Source: Streptomyces sp. SolWspMP-5a-2
Lineage (GTDB): Bacteria > Actinomycetota > Actinomycetes > Streptomycetales > Streptomycetaceae
Assembly (NCBI RefSeq): GCF_900091845.1
Contig: NZ_FMCI01000250.1
Coordinates: 62,001-126,000, forward strand
DNA length: 64,000 nt
Direction of reading: 5' to 3'
This document shows positions 43,151-51,701 of the stretch, one piece after another (within the stretch, counting starts at the first letter, position 1; each line of letters begins with the position of its first letter). A model generated the notes under the pieces. That model made no database searches. It worked only from the letters and a program-made list of their open reading frames with translations, and was not told where the DNA came from. Position numbers and translations under genes: made by a program.

Positions 43151-44485
43151 TCAGCTGAAAGGGGAGCGGGCGTCCGGAGCAGCCGGGGCGTGGGAGACGG
43201 AAGCCACCGCGTCGGCGAACCGGTCGAGGACGGCGGCGGCCTGCTCGTCGGTGACGGTGAGCGGAGGGAGGAGGCGTAGGACGTCGGCTCGGGGACCGTC
43301 GAGGCCGACGATCAGACCGCGTTCCAGACACGCCCGCTGGACGGCGACGGCCAGGCCGGGGTCTCCCTCAGCGCCGGGACGCGCGCGGAGCGAGTGGTGA
43401 GAGTGGTGAAAGGGGGTTGAGGTGAGGCGGGTGGCGGGAGCAGCGGGGGCGGCGAAGGTCTCGGTCGGCTCTGGCGTGGTGTCGGCTTCCGGGGGCCGAA
43501 CCTCCACGTCGATCATCAGGCCCTGACCACGGACTCGCCGGATGCAGGAAAACTCGGCCCGCAGGGAGTCGAGTTGGCTGAGCATGCGGGCACCCAGGGC
43601 AGCCGCGCGGGTGGCCAGGCCGTGGGTGCGGACGTGGGCCAGGGTGGCGGCTCCGGCGGCCAGGGCGAGTTGGTTGCCGCGGAACGGGGCTGCGGGAGTG
43701 CCCGGTTGCTCGGTGTCGAGGGAGTCGCGGTGGACGACGACCGAGAGCGGAAGGCCCGCGGCGACGGCCCTGGAGAGGACCATCACGTCCGGGGTGATGC
43801 CGCTGTGGTCCACCGCCCAGAAGGCGCCGGTGCGGGCCACGCCGGTCCGGGTCTCGTCGGCGATGAGGGGGATGGACCGGGCCGCCGCCAAGTACCGCAG
43901 GTCGCGCATCCAGAAGTTGGGGGCCAGGACCGCGCTGCTGTTGTCGGGGTCGCCGCCACAGTCGCTCCCACCTCGCAGTGGGTCGACGAACAGGGCTGCC
44001 AAGGTGCCGAGTTGGGCGTCGGCGGGGTCGGCGCCACCGTAGAAGCAGAGTGCCACTGGGGTCCGGCCGGTGGCGGATCGGACGAGTTCGAGGGCGGTCT
44101 GGGTCGCCTGGGCGCCCGAGGGGGCGCAGAAGCGGACGCGCGCGCCGTCGGCGAGATCGGAGGGGAGGGTGCGGAGAAGCTCGGAGAGAAAGGCTTCCTT
44201 GACGGGGGTGGCCGACTCGGGGGCGTTCAGTGGGGCGTCGGAGGCGAGGGCATCGCGGATCGCCGCCAGGACGACGGGGTGGTTGTGGCCGAGGGCGAGG
44301 GTTCCGTCACCGGAGAGGCAGTCGAGGTAGCGGCGGCCGTCGGCGCCCTCGACGGTCAGGCCACGGGCACGGACCGGCACGATCGGCAGCGCACCGGCGT
44401 ACCCCCGCGCCGCCGGTGTGCGCGGTGGCCGACGGGTCGGGTTCCCCGAGGAGTCGACCGGCGCGGGCCTGGACGCGGCGGCCAT
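43151..44485 (-). CDS. Class III aminotransferase homologue, PLP lysine replaced by arginine
   Basis: About 444 aa, resembling diaminobutyrate-2-oxoglutarate aminotransferases (GTLALGHNHPVVLAAIRDAL, LIADETRTGVARTGAFWAV, PFRGNQLALAAGAATLAHV). Where these enzymes have SKAIGGGLPL, with Lys binding PLP, this protein has SRAVAAGLPL: Arg codon AGG at 43769-43771. The usual YHG segment after FHG is also lost (FYGGADPADAQLG). The Asp of ADE is kept. It is therefore probably not a normal transaminase. It is the first gene of the siderophore-like operon. Start uncertain (ATG 44485 or GTG 44542). Confidence 0.8.
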   Translation of the reverse strand: MAAASRPAPVDSSGNPTRRPPRTPAARGYAGALPIVPVRARGLTVEGADGRRYLDCLSGDGTLALGHNHPVVLAAIRDALASDAPLNAPESATPVKEAFLSELLRTLPSDLADGARVRFCAPSGAQATQTALELVRSATGRTPVALCFYGGADPADAQLGTLAALFVDPLRGGSDCGGDPDNSSAVLAPNFWMRDLRYLAAARSIPLIADETRTGVARTGAFWAVDHSGITPDVMVLSRAVAAGLPLSVVVHRDSLDTEQPGTPAAPFRGNQLALAAGAATLAHVRTHGLATRAAALGARMLSQLDSLRAEFSCIRRVRGQGLMIDVEVRPPEADTTPEPTETFAAPAAPATRLTSTPFHHSHHSLRARPGAEGDPGLAVAVQRACLERGLIVGLDGPRADVLRLLPPLTVTDEQAAAVLDRFADAVASVSHAPAAPDARSPFS

Positions 44486-45375
44486 CAGGGGTCGGCTCGA
44501 CCAGGTTCCGCGACCGGAGACCGGCGTGCTCCCACCGGGCACCTCGGCCCCACCCCGGGACCGAGCACCGCCCCGGCCCCACCTCGCACCCCGGCCTCAC
44601 CTTCGTACCCAGGCCCGCCCTTTTCTCGGGCCCCGGCCCCGCTCCCGCGACCGGAGACCGCCTTGGCCCCATCTGGGACGTCGGCCCCTCCCCCACAATC
44701 CGAGACCGCCCCGGCCTCACCTCGGAGCGCAGCCACACCTCCGTCACCGAGCCCAGACTCACCCCCGGGCTTGCCCTGGCCTCCGGGCCCGGCCACACCT
44801 CCGGCATCAGGCCCGCCGTCGCCTCGGGCCCTGGCCCCGCCCCCTCCCCCAAACCCGGCCCAGCCCACACCCGCGCCCAAGCCCCCACCCACGCCCACAC
44901 CACCGACCCCCGCCCCGGAGTCAACGTCAGCAGCAGAACCGGTCCATGGGTTCACGTCGGCGGCGGAACCAGTCCCGCTGCCAGGGGCAGGACTTGTCCA
45001 GGGCCGGGCAGGTGGGCCTCCCCGATACGTGGACTCGGCCACAGCTGCTGATCCTCCCGCCGTCCCTGAGCGAGCCGAGGTCTCGCAGGGGCCACGGTGT
45101 CTCCCGCCCCCATCCCCCACGCCCCGCTTCGCACCACCGTCGGGGACCGCGCATGCCAGCGCGCCCCCACCGCTAGCAACCCCGAACCATGAACCGGGTT
45201 ACGGGTCACCTCGATCCTTGCCGAGCCTTTGACCGGCCGATGCGGCCGGTCTCCCCTCCCGCCGTGCTCCCGGCTGCCGTCTCCTGTCCCGGGGCGCCTG
45301 CTGGGGCGGGAGACGGGCTTGGCACTCTGGTTCCTGTTGTCCAGTCGAACGTCCGCAATCGAAGGGGAACCGAAC
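44486..45375. other. Divergent intergenic region, Pro/Gly-codon low-complexity DNA
   Basis: About 890 bp between the siderophore-like operon and the thioesterase gene, extremely C-rich on the + strand. From 44540 to 44940 it consists of degenerate 15-25-bp repeats around CCCGGCCCC and CACCTC. Long open frames on both strands encode only Pro/Gly/Arg-rich low complexity. I found no iron box (TTAGGTTAGGCTAACCTAA type), although an iron-regulated promoter would be expected here. Confidence 0.5.
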
Positions 45376-46374
45376 GTGCCCGCCTCCCAAGGCCCTTCCC
45401 AAGGCCCTTCCCAGGGCCTTTCCCAGGGACCCTCCTATCGCCCCTCCCGCGACTCCTCCCAGACCCCCTCCCAAGGCCCCTCCCACGCTCACTCCCCAGA
45501 TGCCTCTCACGACTCCTCGAAGGACACCGCACCCGACACCCGCGAAAGGTCCGGCGGATCCGCCCGCTCCGCCGGATCCGTCGCCCCCGGCAGCTACTTC
45601 GAACGCATCGATGAGATGCGCTTCAAGCCGACCCCGCACGCGGGCGGCGCCTGGAACGCCGACGAGCAGCACTTCAGTCCGCTGGGCGGGCTCGTGGCCC
45701 ATGTCCTGGAGGAGCACGCGGCGGCGAGCGGGCAGGGGCTGGTGGTCTCCCGGATCAGTTACGACATCCTCGGGCGGCTCGGGCTCGACGAGTGCGAGAT
45801 CGAGGTGGAGACCGTGCGGCCGGGCCGGACCATCTCGTTGGTCGAGGCCGTCGTGCGGATCGGCGGGCGGCCGGTGGTCAGGGCTCGGGCGTGGCTGCTG
45901 GCCGAGTGGGACACCGGTGCCGTCGCGGGCGGGTCCGACGCGCGTCTCACGCCACCCGGGGAACTCGATTCGTGGCGCATGTCCGAGCTGTGGCCCGGGG
46001 GTTACATCGCCTCGGTCGACGTCCGGCCGGTCGGCGCGCCCACCCCGGGCCGGACGACCGCCTGGATCTCGACGCCGCTCGATCTGATCGCGGGCGTGCC
46101 CGTGGGGCCGCTCGCCTCGTACCTGGCGCTCGTCGACACGGCCAACGGGATCGCCGTGCGGCAGCCGCCGACGGAGTGGATGTTCCCGAACGTCGATCTG
46201 ACCGTCCATCTGCACCGGCGTCCGACCGGGTCCTGGACGGGACTCGACACGACCGTCACCTGGGGCCCGGCCGGGCAGGGGCTGACCAGCACCGTGCTGC
46301 ACGACGTGCACGGCCCGGTCGGCCGCGCGGAACAACTCCTCACCGTACGACCGCTGTCGGGCAGCGGTGGCTGA
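45376..46374 (+). CDS. Thioesterase-like (hotdog, TesB/acyl-CoA thioesterase type) protein with repeat N-terminus
   Basis: 332 aa. Residues 1-75 are low-complexity, starting with four tandem SQGP units encoded by a 12-bp DNA repeat. The rest is a double hotdog: FERIDEMRFKPTPHAGGAWN, HFSPLGGLVAHVLEEHAAAS, ISYDILGRLGLDECEIEVET and DLIAGVPVGPLASYLALVDT. Expected role: hydrolysis of acyl-CoA or another acyl thioester; the substrate is unknown. GTG 45376 with AAGGGGAAC upstream decides the start. It is divergent from the siderophore-like operon, so a joint role is possible but unproven. Confidence 0.8.
   Translation: MPASQGPSQGPSQGLSQGPSYRPSRDSSQTPSQGPSHAHSPDASHDSSKDTAPDTRERSGGSARSAGSVAPGSYFERIDEMRFKPTPHAGGAWNADEQHFSPLGGLVAHVLEEHAAASGQGLVVSRISYDILGRLGLDECEIEVETVRPGRTISLVEAVVRIGGRPVVRARAWLLAEWDTGAVAGGSDARLTPPGELDSWRMSELWPGGYIASVDVRPVGAPTPGRTTAWISTPLDLIAGVPVGPLASYLALVDTANGIAVRQPPTEWMFPNVDLTVHLHRRPTGSWTGLDTTVTWGPAGQGLTSTVLHDVHGPVGRAEQLLTVRPLSGSGG
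45385..45432 (+). repeat. 12-bp tandem repeat in the thioesterase-like gene
   Basis: Four units (TCCCAAGGCCCT twice, then TCCCAGGGCCTT and TCCCAGGGACCC) encode SQGP, SQGP, SQGL, SQGP. Looser copies continue to about 45490. Confidence 0.88.
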
Positions 46375-46448
46375 CCTGAGAGGTGACGGGGCCAGGGGGT
46401 GACTGAGCCGACCAAGGGGTCCATGAGTGCGTCGGGACGCCCGTAGCC

Positions 46449-46496
46449 GAACCGTTGCGGTTCCGTGGGAACGCCCCCACAGCCACCGCATAGTCT
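46449..46496 (+). promoter_or_regulatory. Candidate promoter/operator of the lipoprotein protease gene
   Basis: A perfect dyad GAACCG-TTG-CGGTTC (46449-46463) is followed 28 bp later by TAGTCT (46491-46496), a possible -10 hexamer. The start codon is 58 bp further on. Confidence 0.4.
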
Positions 46497-46553
46497 GTGA
46501 TGCCGTTCGACAAGGACAGCCTCGGAACCGAACATCTCAGGGGGACTCACAGC

Positions 46554-47738
46554 ATGCGATCCACCAGGCCGTCTCTGGCCGTCTTCGCGCTCGCCTCGGT
46601 GCTGGCGTTGACCGTCACCGCGTGCGACTCGGGTGACACCACCGCGGACGGCCGGGCCTCCGCCTCCGCGAGCGCCGCCGATACCGACAGCGACGGCAAG
46701 ATAAAGATCCCGGACGACATCCGGGACAAGCTCAAAGAGCACGGGATCGACATCGACAAGTGGAAGAACGGTGCCTGGAAGAACTGGGACCGGGACGACT
46801 GGCTGCGGGAGGCGGACCAGTTCGTCAACCCCATCATCAAGAACCTCTGGAACCCGGACCGGATGCGGGACGCCGAGGACCCGGACCAGCGCGTCGACAC
46901 CAACGATCTGTCGGGCGACCAGGGCGTGACCGACCCGACGCCCGCCGCGGTGGCCGCGCGGGCCGTCGCGCCGAGCTACCACGCCAACGCGGCCACCGCG
47001 GGCAAGGTGTTCTTCGACTCCCCCGAGGGCACGATGGTCTGCTCGGCGACGGTGGTCGCGGACCCGGCGCATCCGGGCAAGTCCAACCTGGTCTGGACGG
47101 CGGGGCACTGCGTGCACGCGGGCAAGAAGGGCGGCTGGTACCGCAACGTCGCCTTCGTGCCGTCGTACAACGACGCGGGCCGTACGGCGGCCCAGTTGGA
47201 GAACGCCACCCGGGAGGAGGTCGCTCCGTACGGCGTCTGGTGGGGCGACGGCGCGCAGACCTCGCAGCAGTGGATCTCCAAGGGCGGCGCCACCGGGGGC
47301 GACGGTGCCTCGTACGACTTCGCCGTCATCCACGTGACGCCCGAACAGGGCGGCGACGGCAAGTCGCTGGAGGAGACGGTGGGCGCGGCCCTGCCCGTGG
47401 ACTTCAACGCCCCGGCCGTGCCGAAGGTCTCGACCGTCACCGCGACCGGCTATCCGGCGGCGAAGCCGTTCGACGGGCAGAAGCTGTACCAGTGCCAGGA
47501 CAGGCCGGGACGGCTGTCGATCGCCACGTCGGACCCCACGATGTACCGCATCGGCTGCACCATGACCGGCGGTTCCTCCGGTGGCGGCTGGGTGGCGACG
47601 GGGTCGGCCGGCAAGCCCGCGCTGGTCTCCAACACCTCAATAGGCCCGGTGACTTCGGGCTGGCTCGCCGGACCGCGCCTGGGCGACGTGGCCAAGAGCG
47701 TCTACGAATCGGTGAGCGGGAAGTTCGCCGGACAGTGA
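46554..47738 (+). CDS. Lipoprotein serine protease, trypsin-like/V8-like (S1 clan)
   Basis: 394 aa. Lipoprotein signal peptide with lipobox VTAC (residues ~19-22), so the mature protein is anchored to the outer face of the membrane. A disordered acidic spacer precedes a helical charged region (IRDKLKEHGIDIDKWKNGAW). The protease domain has His in WTAGHCVHAG, Asp in YDFAVIHVTP and Ser in MTGGSSGGGWV. The GGSSGGGW motif resembles glutamyl endopeptidases. ATG 46554 with CAGGGGGA upstream. Followed by a strong terminator. Target unknown. Confidence 0.9.
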   Translation: MRSTRPSLAVFALASVLALTVTACDSGDTTADGRASASASAADTDSDGKIKIPDDIRDKLKEHGIDIDKWKNGAWKNWDRDDWLREADQFVNPIIKNLWNPDRMRDAEDPDQRVDTNDLSGDQGVTDPTPAAVAARAVAPSYHANAATAGKVFFDSPEGTMVCSATVVADPAHPGKSNLVWTAGHCVHAGKKGGWYRNVAFVPSYNDAGRTAAQLENATREEVAPYGVWWGDGAQTSQQWISKGGATGGDGASYDFAVIHVTPEQGGDGKSLEETVGAALPVDFNAPAVPKVSTVTATGYPAAKPFDGQKLYQCQDRPGRLSIATSDPTMYRIGCTMTGGSSGGGWVATGSAGKPALVSNTSIGPVTSGWLAGPRLGDVAKSVYESVSGKFAGQ

Positions 47739-47746
47739 CCCCACGG

Positions 47747-47797
47747 CGAAGCGCCCGACCGGCGAACCCCGCTGAGGGTTCCCGATCGGGCGCTTCG
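47747..47797 (+). terminator. Terminator of the lipoprotein protease gene
   Basis: CGAAGCGCCCGA (47747-47758) pairs with TCGGGCGCTTCG (47786-47797), enclosing an inner hairpin GAACCC/GGGTTC. It starts 9 bp after the stop. Confidence 0.85.
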
Positions 47798-47841
47798 TAG
47801 GGGACGACTACCCTTCGGCGCTTCGTAGAGGCGACTGCCCT
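47790..47841. repeat. Imperfect direct repeat of about 25 bp
   Basis: GCGCTTCGTAG followed by a GACTnCCCT-type end occurs at 47790-47814 and again at 47818-47841. The first copy overlaps the right arm of the terminator. Confidence 0.7.
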
Positions 47842-47918
47842 CCGACGCGGCAGAGCAGGTCACCGGGACGGGCAGCCCGCCCCGGTGATCGCTTCAGGCT
47901 GCCCGGCGGTCAGACCGG

Positions 47919-49412
47919 TCAGACCGTGGGCGCCGGTACGTACGGTGCAAGCTCCGCCGCCAGCTCCTCGTGCACCCGGGCCTTGAGCAGGGTGCCCTCC
48001 GGGGTGTGCTCCTCGGAGATCACCTCGCCCTCGTCGTGGGTGCGGGCGACCAGCTTGCCGTGGGTGTACGGCACCAGCGCCTCGATCTCGACCGACGGCC
48101 GCGGCAGCTCGTTGTCGATGAGCGCGAGCAGCTCGGCGATGCCCTGGCCGGTGCGGGCCGAGACAGCGATCGACCGGGTCTCGACGCGCATCAGACGCTG
48201 GAGCGTCACCGGATCGGCGGCGTCCGCCTTGTTGATGACGACGATCTCGGGCACGCCGGTGGCACCGACGTCCCTGATGACCTCGCGCACGGCGGCGAGC
48301 TGCTCCTCCGGCGCCGGGTGCGAGCCGTCGACCACGTGCAGGATCAGGTCGGACTCGCCGACCTCCTCCATGGTGGAGCGGAACGCCTCGACGAGGTGGT
48401 GGGGCAGGTGCCGGACGAAACCGACGGTGTCCGCCAGGGTGTACAGGCGTCCGCCGGGCGTCTCGGCGCGGCGGACGGTCGGGTCCAGGGTCGCGAACAG
48501 GGCGTTCTCGACCAGGACACCGGCGCCCGTGAGGCGGTTGAGCAGGGACGACTTGCCCGCGTTGGTGTAGCCCGCGATGGCCACGGACGGCACCCGGTGA
48601 CGCTTGCGCTCCTGGCGCTTGATCTCGCGGCCGGTCTTCATCTCCGCGATCTCCCGGCGCATCTTCGCCATCTTCTCGCGGATGCGGCGCCGGTCGGTCT
48701 CGATCTTCGTCTCACCGGGGCCTCGGGTGGCGAGGCCGCCGCCCTTGCCGCCGCCCATCTGCCGGGACAGCGACTGGCCCCAGCCGCGCAGCCTGGGCAG
48801 CATGTACTGCATCTGCGCGAGCGCCACCTGCGCCTTGCCCTCACGGGACTTGGCGTGCTGGGCGAAGATGTCGAGGATCAGGGCCGTGCGGTCGATGACC
48901 TTGACCTTGACGACGTCCTCGAGGTGGATGAGCTGACCAGGACTCAGCTCGCCGTCGCAGATGACGGTGTCGGCGCCGGACTCCAGGACGATGTCCCGCA
49001 GTTCGTTCGCCTTGCCCGAGCCGATGTAGGTGGCCGCGTCGGGCTTGTCGCGGCGCTGGATCACGCCGTCGAGGACGAGGGCGCCCGCCGTCTCGGCGAG
49101 GGCGGCCAGCTCGGCGAGCGAGTTGTCGGCCTCGTGCACGGTGCCGGTGGTCCAGACGCCGACGAGGACGACCCGCTCCAGGCGCAGCTGGCGGTACTCG
49201 ACCTCGGTGACGTCCTCCAGCTCGGTGGAGAGGCCGGCCACACGGCGCAGGGCCGCGCGCTCGGAGCGGTCGAACTGGTCGCCGTCCCGGTCTCCGTCGA
49301 TCTCGTGGCTCCAGGCGACGTCCTCTTCCATCAGGGCATCGGCCCGAAGACCTTCGGCGTAGGTGTGCGCGAAGCGCTGCGAGTCCTGGGAAGGGGATGA
49401 AGAGGAGGTCAT
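47919..49412 (-). CDS. hflX: Ribosome-associated GTPase HflX
   Basis: 497 aa. N-terminal HflX domain (VLVGVWTTG, AATYIGSGKANELRDIV), a coiled linker with GGGKGGGLATRGPGETKIE, then the GTPase: G1 GYTNAGKSSLL, G2 Thr in FATLDPTVR, G3 DTVGFVRHLP, G4 NKAD, G5 SARTGQG. The enzyme splits stalled 70S ribosomes. A 50-residue N-terminal extension is common in actinobacteria. ATG 49412 with AAGGATCC upstream. Converges with the lipoprotein protease gene. Confidence 0.95.
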   Translation of the reverse strand: MTSSSSPSQDSQRFAHTYAEGLRADALMEEDVAWSHEIDGDRDGDQFDRSERAALRRVAGLSTELEDVTEVEYRQLRLERVVLVGVWTTGTVHEADNSLAELAALAETAGALVLDGVIQRRDKPDAATYIGSGKANELRDIVLESGADTVICDGELSPGQLIHLEDVVKVKVIDRTALILDIFAQHAKSREGKAQVALAQMQYMLPRLRGWGQSLSRQMGGGKGGGLATRGPGETKIETDRRRIREKMAKMRREIAEMKTGREIKRQERKRHRVPSVAIAGYTNAGKSSLLNRLTGAGVLVENALFATLDPTVRRAETPGGRLYTLADTVGFVRHLPHHLVEAFRSTMEEVGESDLILHVVDGSHPAPEEQLAAVREVIRDVGATGVPEIVVINKADAADPVTLQRLMRVETRSIAVSARTGQGIAELLALIDNELPRPSVEIEALVPYTHGKLVARTHDEGEVISEEHTPEGTLLKARVHEELAAELAPYVPAPTV

Positions 49413-49602
49413 TGGATCCTTACGTCGATGGGAAGGCGGTGTCGGCGGCGGAGACGGCCGGTGGACCGTCAGACTCGTCGACCACCTGGGACAACGTACG
49501 GGCGACCCGGGAGATTCCCGTGGTCCGTACCGCGCCGACCCGAAGATGGTCGCACGGTACGCCCCGTCTCGTCACCGCCTTATTTCCCGCTCCCGTCCCG
49601 GC

Positions 49603-51327
49603 TCAACCAGCGGCCCCCACCATCACCGGGGCCTCCTCGCCCCGCTTCCCCCGCGTCGACTGCGTCCCCTCCGCCGCCCCCGTCCCGCGCTTCTCCTGCT
49701 CGGCCGGCCGATCCCGCTTCTCCTGCCCACCCTGCTCGGCCGGCTCAGCCCGCCGGTCCCGCTGCGCCTGCTTCGTCTGCCGTGCCTGCTGCGTGTGCTT
49801 CGTCTGCTCACCCTGCGTGGCCGGCTTCGCGGGTTCCGTGGACTTCCAGTCCGGGTGGCCCGGCATCGGCGGGGTCTTCGCGCCGTACAGCCACTGCTGG
49901 AAGAAGCCGCGGAGGTCACGCCCGGAGATCTCCGAAGCGAGGCGGACGAAGTCGGCCGTGGACGCGGTCGAGTCCCGGTGGCGGGCGACCCAGGCACGCT
50001 CCAGCCGGTCGAAGTCACGGTGGCCGATCTCCTGGCGCAGGGCGTAGAGGACCAGGGAGGCGCCGTCGTAGACGTTCGGGCGGAAGATGCTGATCTTCTG
50101 TCCCCGCGCGGGCGCCTTGGGCCTGGCGGGCGGTCCCCCGGCGGCCCGCCAGGTGTCCGAGGCGCCGTACGCGGCCTTCATCCGCGTCTCCATCGGACGG
50201 TGGGCCGTCTCGTCGGCGTACAGGGTCTCGTACCAGGTGGCGTGGCCCTCGTTCAGCCACAGGTCGGACCAGGTACGCGGGCTGACGCTGTCGCCGAACC
50301 ACTGGTGGGACAGCTCGTGCACCATGATCGACTCGACGTACCACTTGGGGTAGGCGGGCTCGGTGAAGATGTCCTTCTCGAAGAGGGAGAGGGTCTGGGT
50401 CTCCAGCTCGAAGCCGGTCGACGCCTGCGCCATGAGGACGCCGTAGGTCTCGAACGGGTACGGGCCGACCTTGCTCTCCATCCAGGCGATCTGGTCGGGC
50501 GTCTTGGCCAGCCACGGTTCCAGGGCCTCGCGGTCCTTGCTGGGGACGACGTCCCTGACCGGGAGTCCGCCGGGGCCCTCGCGGCGGACCACGCTGGAGC
50601 GGCCAATGGACACCTGGGCCAGTTCGGTGGCCATGGGGTGCTTGGTGCGGTAGGTCCAGGTGGTCGTGCGCGCGGTCCGGTGGCGTCCGGCGGGCAGCCC
50701 GTTGGCGACGGCCGTGTAGTCGTTGGGGGCGGTGATCCTGATGGTGAACATCGCCTTGTCGGAGGGGTGGTCGTTGCAGGGGAAGACGAGGTGCGCGGCG
50801 TCGGCCTGGTTGGCCATGGCGAGGCCGTCCGCGGTGCGCACCCAGCCGCCGTCGCTGTCGTCCGAGCCGACCGGGTCGCTGGTGTGCCGCACGGTGATCC
50901 GGGTGAGGCTGCCCGCGCTGAGCGGCTCCTCCGGGGTGACGACGAGGTCCTCGCCCGCGCCGGTGAAGTCGGCCGGTTCGCCGTCCACCTCGACCGACTC
51001 GACCGTGCCGTGCGCGAAGTCGAGGTTGATCCGGTCCAGGTCGGCGGTGGTCCAGGCGTCGATGGTGGTCACGGCCGCCAGCGGTGCGCGGTTGTCGCCC
51101 GAGTAGGTGAAGTCGAGGTGGTAGGCCGCCACGTCGTAGCCGGGGTTGCCGAGGGTCGGAAAGAGACGGTCGCCGAGGCCCAGCGGGGTGGGCGGCGCGC
51201 TCGCGGCGAGCAGCGCGACCGACACGGCGGAGGCCAGCAGGGCGGCGGCGGTACGGCGGCGGAGCGGACGGGCGCCGCGGAGCGGGCCGGACCGGCGGGG
51301 CGTCTGGGTGCGAGGGCTGAGCGGCAT
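49603..51327 (-). CDS. Secreted M1 family zinc metallopeptidase (aminopeptidase N-like)
   Basis: 574 aa. Signal peptide: basic RTQTPRRSGPLRGARPLRRR, then a hydrophobic core to about residue 45. The M1 catalytic domain has the exopeptidase motif as GFELET in place of GAMEN, zinc motif HELSHQWFGD with the third ligand Glu in WLNEGHATWYE, and the Tyr in the following helix region. It lacks the large C-terminal domains of PepN. The last ~75 residues are Gln/Lys/Arg-rich low complexity. Probably an extracellular aminopeptidase. Confidence 0.9.
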   Translation of the reverse strand: MPLSPRTQTPRRSGPLRGARPLRRRTAAALLASAVSVALLAASAPPTPLGLGDRLFPTLGNPGYDVAAYHLDFTYSGDNRAPLAAVTTIDAWTTADLDRINLDFAHGTVESVEVDGEPADFTGAGEDLVVTPEEPLSAGSLTRITVRHTSDPVGSDDSDGGWVRTADGLAMANQADAAHLVFPCNDHPSDKAMFTIRITAPNDYTAVANGLPAGRHRTARTTTWTYRTKHPMATELAQVSIGRSSVVRREGPGGLPVRDVVPSKDREALEPWLAKTPDQIAWMESKVGPYPFETYGVLMAQASTGFELETQTLSLFEKDIFTEPAYPKWYVESIMVHELSHQWFGDSVSPRTWSDLWLNEGHATWYETLYADETAHRPMETRMKAAYGASDTWRAAGGPPARPKAPARGQKISIFRPNVYDGASLVLYALRQEIGHRDFDRLERAWVARHRDSTASTADFVRLASEISGRDLRGFFQQWLYGAKTPPMPGHPDWKSTEPAKPATQGEQTKHTQQARQTKQAQRDRRAEPAEQGGQEKRDRPAEQEKRGTGAAEGTQSTRGKRGEEAPVMVGAAG

Positions 51328-51701
51328 GGACCACCGCTACCAGCGCGCGCCCCCCGCACGCGGCCGACGCGCGCCCGTGCCACCCGAACGAGTCGGCCCG
51401 GCCGCGTCACGAACACCTGCACCGCCGACCCCATCGACCACGCAGCCTGCGGCTCCCGGCACGCCCCCGGTCGGTTTCCCCACCGGCCCCTCACCCAGCC
51501 ATGCCCTCGGTTCGTTACCCCCACCGACCACGCAGCCTGCGGCTCCCGGCACACCCCCGGTCAGTTTCCCCACCGGCCCCGCACCCAAGCGCCCCGGCCA
51601 CGCCCCCGATCCGCTCCCCCGCCAGCCCGGCACCCAGCCACGCCCCCGGTCCGTTACCCCCACCCAACCGCCCCAGCCGCACCCCCGATCCACACTCCCG
51701 C
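51328..51701. other. Intergenic region filled by a 90-bp tandem repeat
   Basis: Between the RSH gene end and the aminopeptidase start. Apart from the repeat (51431-51665) nothing is recognisable. The aminopeptidase promoter should lie in 51328-51430. Confidence 0.6.
51431..51665. repeat. 90-bp tandem repeat, two full units and a partial third
   Basis: Unit 1 starts at 51431 and unit 2 at 51521. Over the first 66 bp they differ at only a few positions (for example CCATCGACCACGC and CCACCGACCACGC). After about 51600 the sequence again resembles the second half of the unit (GGCACCCAGCCACGCCCCCG). Confidence 0.88.

Noticed and set aside
44485..45120. Pro/Gly-rich open frames upstream of the aminotransferase homologue
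   Set aside because: Frames are open on both strands, with repeated low-complexity sequence and no ribosome site or domain.
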